A stretch of DNA of 64,000 bases from Solibacteraceae bacterium (GTDB lineage Bacteria; Acidobacteriota; Terriglobia; Bryobacterales; Bryobacteraceae). Location: positions 110,990 to 174,989 of the forward strand of contig JAJPJX010000093.1 of NCBI GenBank assembly GCA_021324015.1, in the 5' to 3' direction. The notes under the pieces were generated by a model. It made no database searches, had not been told where the DNA came from, and worked only from the letters and a program-made list of their open reading frames with translations. Each line of letters opens with the position of its first letter. Position 1 is the stretch's first letter. Positions 41,713 to 50,972 of the stretch are shown piece after piece. The position numbers and the translations under genes are program-made.

Positions 41713-44217
41713 GTCCGGCCCACTGCCGGTGTTGGTTTCCACCTGGATGCGGCGGCCATCGCTGCGAAAGGACACCAGCCCGTCCAGGTCCGTGCGAAAC
41801 AGGCAGATCCGGTGGGCGCGGTAACGCGCCAAAACGTCCGGGTGCGGATGTCCGTAGGGGTTCTCGAAGCCCGCCGAAATCAACGCGAAGGCCGGCTGCG
41901 CGGCGTCCAGCAGCACTTCGCTCGAAGAGGTCTTGCTGCCGTGGTGCGGCACCTTGAGCACGTCCGTGCGGCTCAGCAGGTTATCCGCCGCCATCTCCGC
42001 CTCCACCTGCCGCTCCACGTCTCCCAGAAGCAGAAACGAATTCCGCCCGTAGGAGATGGCCAGCGCCAGAGAATCGTTGTTGCGCGGCGCCGGGCCGGGG
42101 ACGTAGTCCGGCGCGGGCGCCAGCACGCGCACCCGCGCGCCGCTGAACTCGAGGTTCTGCCCGCGGTGCATGGCCACCAGGCGCGTCCCCAGGCGGGCGG
42201 CCGCCTCCCGCAGTGGCCGGGTCTGCGGGCCGTCCGGCAGCGCGCCGGTCCATAACTCCCGCACGCGGAAGTTGGCCAGCAGCGCTGGCAGCCCGCCCAC
42301 GTGGTCTTCGTGCGCGTGCGTGCAGACCACCACGTCCAGGGTGCGGATCGAGCGCTGCCACAGGTAGGGCGACACCACGTCCTCGCCGATATCGATCTGC
42401 GCCTTCCTCTGCCGCCCGAAGACGGGAATGCCGCCGCCGTCTACCAGCATGAGCTTGCCGCCCGGGAAGGCCACCAGCAGGCTGTCGCCCTGCCCCACGT
42501 CGATGGCGGTCATCTCCAGTTGGCGCGGGACCACCTGCGGGGCGAAGGGATGCCACACCAGCAGTGCCAGCAGCGCCACGACTGCGCCTACGCTCGCCGC
42601 GCGCCACCGCTTGCCGGCGCGGTCCGCCAGCGCCGCTGCCATCAGCGCCGCCGCCAGCGCCACACCCAGCCACAAAGGCGGCGTGGGGATGCGCCAGTTG
42701 GGCTCCAGCCGGGCGTGCCAGTCCACCGCCCGCCGCGAGAGATCCAGCAGCCAGGCGGCGCCGTGCGCCGCCCAGCCCCATCCCGTGAAGACCGCCACGA
42801 AGCCCAGCGGCACCACGAACTCCATCAGCGGCACCACCAGCGCGTTGGCGGAGAGCCCCGAGAATCCCACCCGGTGGAAGTACACCACCATGGGCAGCGC
42901 CAGCCCGACCTGCACCACCGCCGAAACCAGCAGCAGGCCAAACAGGTAGAACAGCGCCCGCGCCGGCGCGGCCATGAGCACCAGGCAGGCGCGCTCGGGC
43001 AGGCGGGTCCACAGCCGCACGGTTTCCGCCAGCAGCCGCATCTCCACGCGGAACTGCGCCACCCTCGGTTCCAGGTGCAGATCACGCCCCGTATCCGCGA
43101 GGTCCGCCAGGCCGCGCTCCAGCGGCGCCCAGGTCCGCTCCAACCATGGGGCGGCAAACGCCCCGATGAAGCCCACCGCCAGGAAGGAGAGTTGAAAGCT
43201 GGCCTCGAACATCTGCGCCGGGTCTAAGAGCAGAAAGCCCAGCGCCACCGCCGCCAGCAGGTTCATGATGCGCCGCTCGCGATAAAAGTAGCCGCCTGCC
43301 AGGAACAGCGTAAATCCCGCAGCCGAGCGCACGCAGGGCGCCTGCCACCCGGCCACCAGCGCGTAGAGCCAGGCCGCCAGCACCGTGATCGTCATGGCCG
43401 CCCCGCGCGGCACGAAGCACAGCCGCAGCAGGAACATCAGGAAAGCCGCCAGCACGGCCACGTGCGTCCCCGAAATGACCAGCGCGTGGAACGTGCCCGT
43501 GGAGCGGAAATGCTCCGTCCACACGCGCTCCAACTGGAAGGATTCGCCGATGAGGATCGCCTGCATCATGCCGGTTTCGTACGCATTGCCCGCGTAGAGG
43601 CGCGCCAGGCGTTCGAGCGCGGCCGTGCGCAGCCCTACGATGGCCTTCTGGAACGCCGAGCCGCAGCTACCGGCGAGCACGCGCACGGGCGCGTCCGCCG
43701 GCGCCGAGGCGGTCCAGAAAATCTGCTGCCGCGCCAGGTAGCCGGCGTAGTCGAAGGCGCCCGGGTTGGCGAAATTGCGCGGCCGGCGCACGCGCGCTTC
43801 GATCTCCACCCTCTGCCCGTAAGCCAGCGCGGGGAGCGGTGCGTCTTCCTTGCCGTAGAGCGTCACCTGCACCCGCGCGCCGGGCTCCAGTTCCAGCACG
43901 AAGCGCGCCCGGTCGCCCGCCAGCGCCGGCGGCTGGACCACGCAGCCGCTCAGGATCACGATCTCCCGGCTGCCCGCGTCCAGTTCCGGCGGCGGCCCCG
44001 GCCGGTGCGCCATCTCCGTCAGGCATCCCGCGAAAAAAAGTCCCAGCAGGCAGCACGCCCCCGCCACAACGCGCGAGCCACGCCACAGGCTCGCCAGCCC
44101 CAGCAGGAAAAACGCGGCAATCACGAGGAGAACTTCGCGAGATTCAAAGGAGACAAACCGCGAAACGAGAATCCCCGAGGCAATGCCAGCCAAAGGGGCA
44201 ACCAAAGGCTCACGCAA
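41689..44217 (-). CDS. comEC: ComEC/Rec2 DNA-uptake channel
   Basis: 842 aa with a TTG start at 44217, as no ATG or GTG fits better. N-terminal DUF4131-like region with three helices (about 1-70) and the soluble loop ending around RRPRNFANPGAFDYAGYL. Then the competence domain with its many transmembrane helices, beginning FHALVISGTHVAVLAAF (about residues 230-520). The C-terminal MBL-like nuclease domain (about 570-842) carries the motif THAHEDHVGG and the later metal ligands LLGDVERQ and VPHHGSKTS. ComEC forms the inner-membrane channel for single-stranded DNA in natural transformation, and the MBL domain is the presumed nuclease for the second strand. No other competence genes are nearby, as is usual. 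Confidence 0.92.
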   Translation of the reverse strand: MREPLVAPLAGIASGILVSRFVSFESREVLLVIAAFFLLGLASLWRGSRVVAGACCLLGLFFAGCLTEMAHRPGPPPELDAGSREIVILSGCVVQPPALAGDRARFVLELEPGARVQVTLYGKEDAPLPALAYGQRVEIEARVRRPRNFANPGAFDYAGYLARQQIFWTASAPADAPVRVLAGSCGSAFQKAIVGLRTAALERLARLYAGNAYETGMMQAILIGESFQLERVWTEHFRSTGTFHALVISGTHVAVLAAFLMFLLRLCFVPRGAAMTITVLAAWLYALVAGWQAPCVRSAAGFTLFLAGGYFYRERRIMNLLAAVALGFLLLDPAQMFEASFQLSFLAVGFIGAFAAPWLERTWAPLERGLADLADTGRDLHLEPRVAQFRVEMRLLAETVRLWTRLPERACLVLMAAPARALFYLFGLLLVSAVVQVGLALPMVVYFHRVGFSGLSANALVVPLMEFVVPLGFVAVFTGWGWAAHGAAWLLDLSRRAVDWHARLEPNWRIPTPPLWLGVALAAALMAAALADRAGKRWRAASVGAVVALLALLVWHPFAPQVVPRQLEMTAIDVGQGDSLLVAFPGGKLMLVDGGGIPVFGRQRKAQIDIGEDVVSPYLWQRSIRTLDVVVCTHAHEDHVGGLPALLANFRVRELWTGALPDGPQTRPLREAAARLGTRLVAMHRGQNLEFSGARVRVLAPAPDYVPGPAPRNNDSLALAISYGRNSFLLLGDVERQVEAEMAADNLLSRTDVLKVPHHGSKTSSSEVLLDAAQPAFALISAGFENPYGHPHPDVLARYRAHRICLFRTDLDGLVSFRSDGRRIQVETNTGSGPDLRLLSAF

Positions 44218-44309
44218 AGGATAACACGACTATTTTAACTGAAATTACGGGAATTTGGCTTGAGCCTTCGTAAATTCGAGGAGGATCTCTTCGTGCGGAT
44301 ACCCTCAGA

Positions 44310-46439
44310 TCATTGCCGCTCCAGATCCACTCGCACCGCCTGATAGGCTTCGACGCGGGGAATTGTGATCTCGAGCGTCGAACCCTTCCGCTCCGTGCGG
44401 AATGGCGACTCCACCAGGAGAGCGATGCCGGACGGCTTCTTGCCCTGAGGGATGGTGAAACGCACGCGCACGTTCTCCACCGGTGCGAGGTAATACTCGT
44501 TGGCGCCCGCTCGCTCCAGTTTGTTTCCGGTCCAGTTGGTCATGTGCAGAACCAGAGTGTTGCCTTTGGTGGTCAGATTCGCAATCAGCGCCGCGGGCGC
44601 GTCCATTTCATAGGGAGCGGACGCCGGCGACACCCTCGCGATCAGACGGCGGATGAAATCGCCGACTGCACTGCTGTTTTGCTGGAAAAAGAGACTCTCC
44701 AATGCGGAGGCGCAATACACCACCTTGCCTTTGCCATAGGACGAGGTGATCACTCCCGGAAGCACGGGGCGCAAACCGTCGCCGGTGACGACATTTTGCC
44801 AGACTTCTCCGCCTGGCAACACCTTGATGGGCTGGGTCCACCAGAGAGGGGTGAGACGGTTCGACTTCGGCTCAGCAAGGTAGAGGTCGTAGGGCCCGCC
44901 GGTCATGGATTGGTAGTTGGCCAGCGTTTCCGCCAGTTCGCCCTCCGGTTCGACGGGCGCGGCGCGAAGCATATCCTCGAGACCGAAGCGACGCTGGATG
45001 CTGCCAGAGGCATCGAACAGCGACGCTCCGTAGCTGGCCACCAGCCCGCCGCCTTCGCGTACGAACTGTTTGATGTTGGCGATTCGCCTGTCAGAGAGGT
45101 AGGCGAAGTCGGCCAGGTAGAGGACCTTGTATGGCCGCAGCTTTTGAACGTCATCCAGCAGTAGCTCGGAAATTGAGGATACCTGTATGTGCCCGTAAAG
45201 GCAGGCCGCGAACGCCCCGAGTGAGTTCATACGGGAGTCGGTTTTCCACCACCAGCCAAGAGACGGAGCATGCCCGCGCGGCGTGCGGTATCCATAGACC
45301 ACCGCGACATAGGGGTCGTTGGTGAAGCCGGAGAACTCGCGCTCGTGTTTCTTCAAAACACCGAAGGGATATTCTACGTATTTCCGGTTTGTGGCATGGT
45401 TGACGTAGCCCCATGGCAGCGCGAGAATCGGCGCTCCACCGAACATAACAGTGGTAAAGATCTGCTGCTGGAAATCGAAGCCGTTGTAGATGGTGCGGGG
45501 CCAGTTATTGTACTCGCCCACGTAGGGCCACACTCCGAGATCCGACGCGCGCGCGACGCTGACGCCTTCAGCCCGCTCCAGGATACTGTTGCCGCGTTCA
45601 TAGAGGAATGCGTCCATGGCCTGCAAGACGCGCGGGTCTTCGGAGGCGATCTTGATCGGGTTGTTAATGTTGTAGATCAGCGGGATGTTCTTGTGCGACT
45701 TGACGATCCGCCGGACCTCGCGGATTACTTCGACCAGGTTATCCTGGTTCCACGCGTGATACCGGTCGATGACGGCGAGATCCGCGGAAGTGTAGTCCGC
45801 GTCGTTTTCATGCCATGGCAGTTCGAGGCCAGTCGCCTTCCGGAAACCGTTCCGGCAGCCGTCGCAGTAGCAGACGCCGCGCCCCGGCCAGAAATAGCCC
45901 GCCCGCCAGGTATCGAAGTACATGCCATCGATGTCGTAATCGCGGACCAGCCGCTCGACGAGATCGAGGTAGGCCTGACGGTACGGCGTGTTCCAGCATA
46001 CCGTGCCGTGGTCCTCTCCCACGTACATGTGGCTGCGCGCCGGGCCGCCGCCCGGCTTGGTGCGCTGTGCGTACTCGGGATGGTCGCGCGTGACCATAGT
46101 CCAGGCAAGCTTGTGGCCCGTGGAGACATACGGAACGACACGGATGCCGCGTGGCTTTGAGGCTGCAATCACTTCGGCGAGAATGTCGCGATTGCCCAAT
46201 TCCGGGTGCGGCGTGAACCGAACGCCCGGAATGAGCGCGTATTTTCCCATCGTCGCGATGCGGACTGTGTTGGCGTTCATCGACGCCATGGTTTCGGCAA
46301 GCGCCTCGGCATCGAATTCCAGCTTTGTGGCAAACGGCGGCTCGTAAGCGTCGATCAGGAACACGCGGGCCGTGTGTATCCACTCGAAATCGGCCGCGGC
46401 GAGCACGCTCGCGCACAGCAACAGGGCGGCCAGTTTCAT
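44310..46439 (-). CDS. Secreted glycosidase-like protein (TIM barrel plus GATase-like domain)
   Basis: 709 aa from the ATG at 46439; the longer frame to 46496 lacks a sensible signal. MKLAALLLCASVLAAA is a signal peptide. The N-terminal half looks like a TIM-barrel glycoside hydrolase: MNANTVRIATMGKYALIPG, GIRVVPYVSTGHKLAW, DIDGMYFDTWRAG and a CYCDGC metal-type cluster near residue 190. The second half (from about 430, KVLYLADFAYLSDRRIANIKQFVREGGGLVASYG) resembles the beta-galactosidase trimerisation/GATase-like domain found in GH42-type proteins. Together they indicate a carbohydrate-active enzyme, maybe of the fucosidase-like GHL families. Its substrate and catalytic residues are not established. 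Confidence 0.7.
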   Translation of the reverse strand: MKLAALLLCASVLAAADFEWIHTARVFLIDAYEPPFATKLEFDAEALAETMASMNANTVRIATMGKYALIPGVRFTPHPELGNRDILAEVIAASKPRGIRVVPYVSTGHKLAWTMVTRDHPEYAQRTKPGGGPARSHMYVGEDHGTVCWNTPYRQAYLDLVERLVRDYDIDGMYFDTWRAGYFWPGRGVCYCDGCRNGFRKATGLELPWHENDADYTSADLAVIDRYHAWNQDNLVEVIREVRRIVKSHKNIPLIYNINNPIKIASEDPRVLQAMDAFLYERGNSILERAEGVSVARASDLGVWPYVGEYNNWPRTIYNGFDFQQQIFTTVMFGGAPILALPWGYVNHATNRKYVEYPFGVLKKHEREFSGFTNDPYVAVVYGYRTPRGHAPSLGWWWKTDSRMNSLGAFAACLYGHIQVSSISELLLDDVQKLRPYKVLYLADFAYLSDRRIANIKQFVREGGGLVASYGASLFDASGSIQRRFGLEDMLRAAPVEPEGELAETLANYQSMTGGPYDLYLAEPKSNRLTPLWWTQPIKVLPGGEVWQNVVTGDGLRPVLPGVITSSYGKGKVVYCASALESLFFQQNSSAVGDFIRRLIARVSPASAPYEMDAPAALIANLTTKGNTLVLHMTNWTGNKLERAGANEYYLAPVENVRVRFTIPQGKKPSGIALLVESPFRTERKGSTLEITIPRVEAYQAVRVDLERQ

Positions 46440-46639
46440 TGGCCCTCCCCAGGAGGCCTTTCGCAGGTCACGTGATTGTGGAAGCCGCCGAACCATTTAT
46501 GGTCGATGCGCTCCCTTAGCCGCAACAATATCACGCTTGGGCGGCGGCAATGAGTCCGGTGGAGTCGTCGGCTCAGTACAAGTAGTCCCAGGCCCCGCCC
46601 TCCCGGCCTACGCGCCGGTTCGAAAATCTTCCGGAGCGG

Positions 46640-48142
46640 CTATCTGAGACTCCCTCGCTTGGTATCAGATTGCGATGGCAGGTCTTCGCCGCTGTCGGGG
46701 CGGGCGATCGAGAAGGTGCCCTTATCCAGCCACTCCCGCGCTAATCTCCGGATGCTCTCGAAATCCGATCCGCCTACGCCCATTAGCGAGTAATATTCGC
46801 CGCGCTCGCTCTCTTCATCCGCCATCGCGAAAAAGTCCATCCCCATGGGGGAGAAATGGTTCGGATACTTCCGCAACGATTCTGCCGTGACCTCGTGTCC
46901 CTGGCTGTTCAGCCATCCGATGGGCCAGTGATCCCAGGAACTCGAGACCCATCCGATCCCGCCGGTGTCACGATGGCTGTGCTCTTTCAGCCTGGTGAAA
47001 GCGTGGCCAAAGCCCGAAGCGTCGCCGAAAATACAGAACGGCGCCCCATCCTTCATCGGAATGATCATGGCGACCCCGGGCGAGTCATCCAGTCGCCGCC
47101 AGTCAGCTCCCGTGCGGCGGGGTGTCGCTTTCCACAGCGTGCCGGGTACGCGCTTCCAAAACACGTCATAGCGTGCATCCGAAAACGCGTCCAACACCGC
47201 CAGCGGGTGGCTTTCCCCACTCACAGGATCCTGTGCCAGCACGTCATACCACAGTTTTCCGACCGGACACATGCCGATCAATTCGATCGGCTCCCGTGTG
47301 TACCCCTCGTGCTTGCCGGGCAGGAGTGTCCGGTACGTCTGCCGCCGTAGCACCAGTCCGTTTGGATACGCCCAGAAATCCTCCGTGCCACGATAGGCTG
47401 CCTCGCCAGCCTTCATATTCACGCCGAGATAGCTCCAACGCACCCAGACCCGGTGCGGTCCCGCCTCCAGAACGTCCACATGGCTGTTCCGTTCCTTGCG
47501 CCCCCACTCGTTGAACAGCTCCGCCCACCCTTCGTTTCCCTCGAAGAACTGATAACTGAGTCCGCTACCGGAAGGTAACTCGAACCACGGGCAGTAACTC
47601 GCTTCGTGCGAGAACACCAAGCGATAGGGGTGGTCCTTCCAGAAGATGACCACGGCCTTCCTGGGGTTCAGGTCGGCCGATGGCGGGCTCGTGAAGCCCC
47701 CCGCATAGTTGCCGAAAACATAATCCGACACCTCCACGGCGGAAACCCCGGTTGTCTTCATCCTTTGAAGCTCGGCCAGGGTCACCGGGCCGGGCCTGGC
47801 GAGTGCGGGACTGACCTTATAGTGCGCGCTGATCGTCAGGTCGAGTCGCAGGCGCTCGCCGGTATGCAACGAAACCGGCACGGGCATGTAGCCCGGGACT
47901 GATGTGACCGTGACCAGGTAGGGACCGGGAACCAGGTTCTCCGCCTTGTACTCGGCCGGATACCCGGTCGTGATGGTGACGGCCTTGCCGGTGTGCGTAT
48001 TGTTCACCACCACCGTCGCGCAGGGGAAGGGGCTGCCGGAAGCAGCACGCACCACGCCTGAGAGGCTGGCCAGTTGCTGTGCCGGAAGGGCGCCTGCGAA
48101 GAGCCCCAGAATCGTGAAAATTCGGGCCGAAACGGATGCCAC
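46640..48142 (-). CDS. Secreted protein with carboxypeptidase-regulatory-like domain
   Basis: 500 aa from the GTG at 48142, preceded by CCAGGAGGT; an upstream in-frame ATG at 48163 lacks such a site. Signal peptide (SARIFTILGLFAGALPAQQ), then a beta-sandwich of the carboxypeptidase regulatory-like family (about residues 22-105, ASLSGVVRAASGSPFPCATVVV...). The large remainder (WFELPSGSGLSYQFFEGNEGW, VRWSYLGVNMKAGEAAYRG, HFSPMGMDFFAMADEE) does not match a family I can name; it may be carbohydrate-active, given the neighbours. It lies between the glycosidase-like gene and the sialidase-fold gene on the same strand, with gaps of 200 and 149 bases. Confidence 0.75.
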   Translation of the reverse strand: MASVSARIFTILGLFAGALPAQQLASLSGVVRAASGSPFPCATVVVNNTHTGKAVTITTGYPAEYKAENLVPGPYLVTVTSVPGYMPVPVSLHTGERLRLDLTISAHYKVSPALARPGPVTLAELQRMKTTGVSAVEVSDYVFGNYAGGFTSPPSADLNPRKAVVIFWKDHPYRLVFSHEASYCPWFELPSGSGLSYQFFEGNEGWAELFNEWGRKERNSHVDVLEAGPHRVWVRWSYLGVNMKAGEAAYRGTEDFWAYPNGLVLRRQTYRTLLPGKHEGYTREPIELIGMCPVGKLWYDVLAQDPVSGESHPLAVLDAFSDARYDVFWKRVPGTLWKATPRRTGADWRRLDDSPGVAMIIPMKDGAPFCIFGDASGFGHAFTRLKEHSHRDTGGIGWVSSSWDHWPIGWLNSQGHEVTAESLRKYPNHFSPMGMDFFAMADEESERGEYYSLMGVGGSDFESIRRLAREWLDKGTFSIARPDSGEDLPSQSDTKRGSLR

Positions 48143-48291
48143 GCGTACCTCCTGGAATCTCATGCGATTCACCTGCTCGATATCAGCAGGATGCCGTAGC
48201 ACAGCCCCGGTTTTCAACGGCCGGCAGATGGATGTGTTCATCATGGCCGCCTACCGCGTGCCCGCTGGGTCGCGGGAAACCTCGCCAATCC

Positions 48292-49374
48292 CTACTGGGG
48301 GCTTCCGCGGGTTTCGCGGAACCGCTCGACACGGTGGAAAGTCAGAAAATTGGCGTCGTGGGCGCGTGGCGCGCCGCCCCCCTCATCCTCGAAGGCAGTG
48401 CGTGAGACGACCACCAAATCCCGCCCGTCAAACTGCCAGTCCGCGTATTGGAACGCGTGGCGGAGGCTATCTGGGTGCGTGAGAATGGTCTTGCGTACCT
48501 CCCAGTGCCGCACGTCGGGCGAGGAAATGAGGGCGAGGGTGTTGCGCACGGAAGCCGGATTCGCGGTTCCCGGCGCGGGATTGGTGAGCGCCCAGTAGAG
48601 CCGGCTCTTGCGGTCGTAGCGTATGGTGAACTTTTTGGCCCCGCCCGGGAAAGCGATCATGCCTTCGAAACGCAGGCCGTTCGATTCCACGCGCGTAAGG
48701 GCGGCCTTCTCGATGTTGTCCACGCGCAGGATGTCCAGCAATTCCCCGCGGGGGCCGATGACCACGTTGCCCTCCAGCCAGTGCCTGCCTTCGGGTGCGT
48801 CCGCCGGGAACGGCAGCGGCTGAGTCATAGTCCAGGATTGCGCGTCGAGCAGGTCGGCCTTCTCGGGCGCAGAGAGTACCAGGGCTGAGAAGAAGCCCCA
48901 GGCGCCGGGCCGGTGGTGCTCGAAAGCGCGCCACACGCGCCCCTTGTAGACGACAAGCGGCACGGGCGCTGTGTGGTAGTTGGGCTCAGAAGTGAGGAAT
49001 GACGGTCCGGTCCATGTCTGGCCGCCGTCGGTGGAACGGCGGATTACGATCCTTCCGTATTCACAACTGGTTCCCATCAGGTACAGCGCGCCCCGGCAGA
49101 AGAACAGATTCGACCAGAATTGATCCTTGAGTTCCGCGAGGTGTTGCCAGGTCCTCCCGCGGTCCTCCGAGCGGAAGATGCGGGTCACGCCCGAGACACT
49201 CTGGTTTGATGCCGGTCCGAAGAAATCGTGCGAGGCGACGTACGAGCCATCTCTGAGGATGGCGAGTGAGGGCGACCCAATGTAGCGGCCCGCAGCCGCC
49301 GGCTCATGATCAATTACGACTCCGGGTGGGACGCCGGCAGCTAGGGCAGCTACCATCAGGACGAGCGCAACCAT
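48292..49374 (-). CDS. Sialidase/BNR-repeat protein
   Basis: 360 aa. Signal peptide (MVALVLMVAALAAGVPPG). Two clear Asp-box (BNR) motifs, SEDRGRTW and STDGGQTW, and propeller-type repeats fit the six-bladed beta-propeller of sialidases (GH33-like). Further strands: GSPSLAILRDGSYVASHDFFGP, TAPVPLVVYKGRVWRAFE, LEGNVVIGPRGELLDILRVD. Secreted proteins of this fold also include non-sialidase glycan lyases and lectins, so the substrate is unproven. It forms a likely cluster with the two genes that follow it on the strand. Confidence 0.8.
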   Translation of the reverse strand: MVALVLMVAALAAGVPPGVVIDHEPAAAGRYIGSPSLAILRDGSYVASHDFFGPASNQSVSGVTRIFRSEDRGRTWQHLAELKDQFWSNLFFCRGALYLMGTSCEYGRIVIRRSTDGGQTWTGPSFLTSEPNYHTAPVPLVVYKGRVWRAFEHHRPGAWGFFSALVLSAPEKADLLDAQSWTMTQPLPFPADAPEGRHWLEGNVVIGPRGELLDILRVDNIEKAALTRVESNGLRFEGMIAFPGGAKKFTIRYDRKSRLYWALTNPAPGTANPASVRNTLALISSPDVRHWEVRKTILTHPDSLRHAFQYADWQFDGRDLVVVSRTAFEDEGGGAPRAHDANFLTFHRVERFRETRGSPQ

Positions 49375-49727
49375 GCTGCTAGTCTACCGTCTCTAAAGTC
49401 CCTAAAAGTCCCTGTATATTTATTGACGTCTCGGACAATCTGGTTGGCGCTGAGGTTGGCCTAAAGAGCCGCGAAGCGGACGTCGAAGACGAGGAGCGAC
49501 GTCGGTTGAAATCCGTGGCCGCCAGCCTCAGCGTCAAAATGAGCTATTGCGCGAGAAGATCGCGCGGCTGGAGAACGCCCGTCCTTGGCGATCCTGGCGA
49601 GCCCTTCCGCCGTGTCGAGACCGATATCCGCGATGATGAGCTTCTGGACGCTGATGCGACCCATCCGCCGCCCGAGCTGTGTGTATGATAGGGCGTTGGA
49701 GCACAACTGGGACTGGACAACCCAACC
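49375..49727. other. 353-base intergenic region, mostly empty
   Basis: Divergent region between the sialidase-fold gene and the aminopeptidase gene. It holds no convincing gene. A reverse-strand frame (down to 49461) spells ISVQKLIIADIGLDTAEGL and reads like protein, but its start overlaps the aminopeptidase gene; it may be a relic. A TATGAT hexamer at 49684-49689 could be a -10 for the aminopeptidase gene, without a -35. A short AT-rich patch with TGTATATTTATTGACG lies at about 49411-49426. Confidence 0.4.
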
Positions 49728-50876
49728 ATGACCCGTCACATATTCTTCCTCGTCCTCACTCTCTCGCTTACCGCGGGCGCTCAATCCAAGCCTCGGGCGC
49801 GCCAGTTGGGCGTCCCTTTAGAGGGCGTGCCAGGGCCGCTCAACGCCATCACCGATGTTTCCGGCGTGGAAGTCGGACACCGGACCATGATCTCCGGTGC
49901 GTCTGTTCGCACCGGCGTTACGGCGGTCTGGCCGCGAGGCAAGGCGTCCAGCGACCCTGTCTTCGGCGGCTTCTTCTCCCAGAACGGCAATGGCGACATG
50001 ACCGGCACCCACTGGCTGGAGGAATCGGGCTTCCTTGATGGTCCGGTTCTGATCACCAATACCCACAGCGTCGGTGTGGTTCGCGATGCTTATTTGGCCT
50101 GGTTGGTGAAGAACAAACGTCAACCCGGCACCAATGTCTTCACGGGCGGCTTCTACACCTATCCGATCGTGGCCGAAACATACGATGGTTTTCTCAACGA
50201 CATTAACGGCTTTCATGTGAAGCCCGAGGATGTTGCCGCGGCTCTGGATTCCGCCGCCCCCGGACCCGTACCCGAAGGCAGTGTGGGCGGCGGCACTGGC
50301 ATGATCTGCTATGGCTTCAAGGGCGGCATTGGTACGTCGTCCCGCAGACTCCCTGCTGAACAAGGTGGATACACCGTAGGCGCACTGGTGCAGTGCAATT
50401 GCGGAAGCCGCAGCCAGCTACGCATCGGCGGGCTCCCCGTTGGCCAGGAACTGAGCGCCAATCTACCCCGCGCCAGCCTGGACCATCCTTACCGGGAAGA
50501 CATGGGGTCCATTATCATCGTCGTCGCTACAGACGCCCCGCTCCTCCCCCATCAGACCAAGCGGTTGGCCCGCCGCGCCACCATGGGCTTGGCGCGCACC
50601 GGTTCCACCTCCGGCAACGGATCGGGAGACATCTTCATCGCCTTCTCGACCGCCAACCCCCACGCCGCCGCGGCTACCCAGGCGGCGAACGTCTCGATGT
50701 GGCCCAACGACCGGCTGAATCCTGTGTTCGAAGCCGCGGTGCAAGCCACAGAGGAGGCTATCATCAACGCGATGCTCGGCGCCGAAACCATGACCGGCGT
50801 CAACGGACACACCGTCACCGCCCTGCCACACGATCGTCTCCGCGAACTACTCAAGAGGTACAATCGCCTCCAGTGA
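49728..50876 (+). CDS. P1-family (DmpA-type) peptidase
   Basis: 382 aa. Signal peptide (TRHIFFLVLTLSLTAGAQS), then the N-terminal-nucleophile fold of DmpA/OAT-like peptidases: PGPLNAITDVSGVEVGH, the glycine-rich VGGGTGMICYGFKGGIGTSSR and the self-processing site GNGSGD, where S299 would be freed as the nucleophile after cleavage of the preceding Gly-Ser bond. Family members are aminopeptidases with broad specificity, including D-amino acids and beta-peptides. The signal peptide suggests a periplasmic enzyme, possibly for cell-wall or foreign peptides. It stands alone between opposite-strand neighbours. Confidence 0.88.
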   Translation: MTRHIFFLVLTLSLTAGAQSKPRARQLGVPLEGVPGPLNAITDVSGVEVGHRTMISGASVRTGVTAVWPRGKASSDPVFGGFFSQNGNGDMTGTHWLEESGFLDGPVLITNTHSVGVVRDAYLAWLVKNKRQPGTNVFTGGFYTYPIVAETYDGFLNDINGFHVKPEDVAAALDSAAPGPVPEGSVGGGTGMICYGFKGGIGTSSRRLPAEQGGYTVGALVQCNCGSRSQLRIGGLPVGQELSANLPRASLDHPYREDMGSIIIVVATDAPLLPHQTKRLARRATMGLARTGSTSGNGSGDIFIAFSTANPHAAAATQAANVSMWPNDRLNPVFEAAVQATEEAIINAMLGAETMTGVNGHTVTALPHDRLRELLKRYNRLQ

Positions 50877-50972
50877 GTCGCCGTTATTGATCACTCGGCT
50901 GCTTTGATGGGCCGCCGCACGTGACAGCGCAGCGCCGGGCCGACAAACACTCCATCGCGATTTCATGAGTGC

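Noticed and set aside
49461..49784. 107-codon reverse frame overlapping the aminopeptidase start
   Set aside because: Overlaps a well-supported gene and has no start or domain of its own; kept only as a possible relic in the intergenic note.
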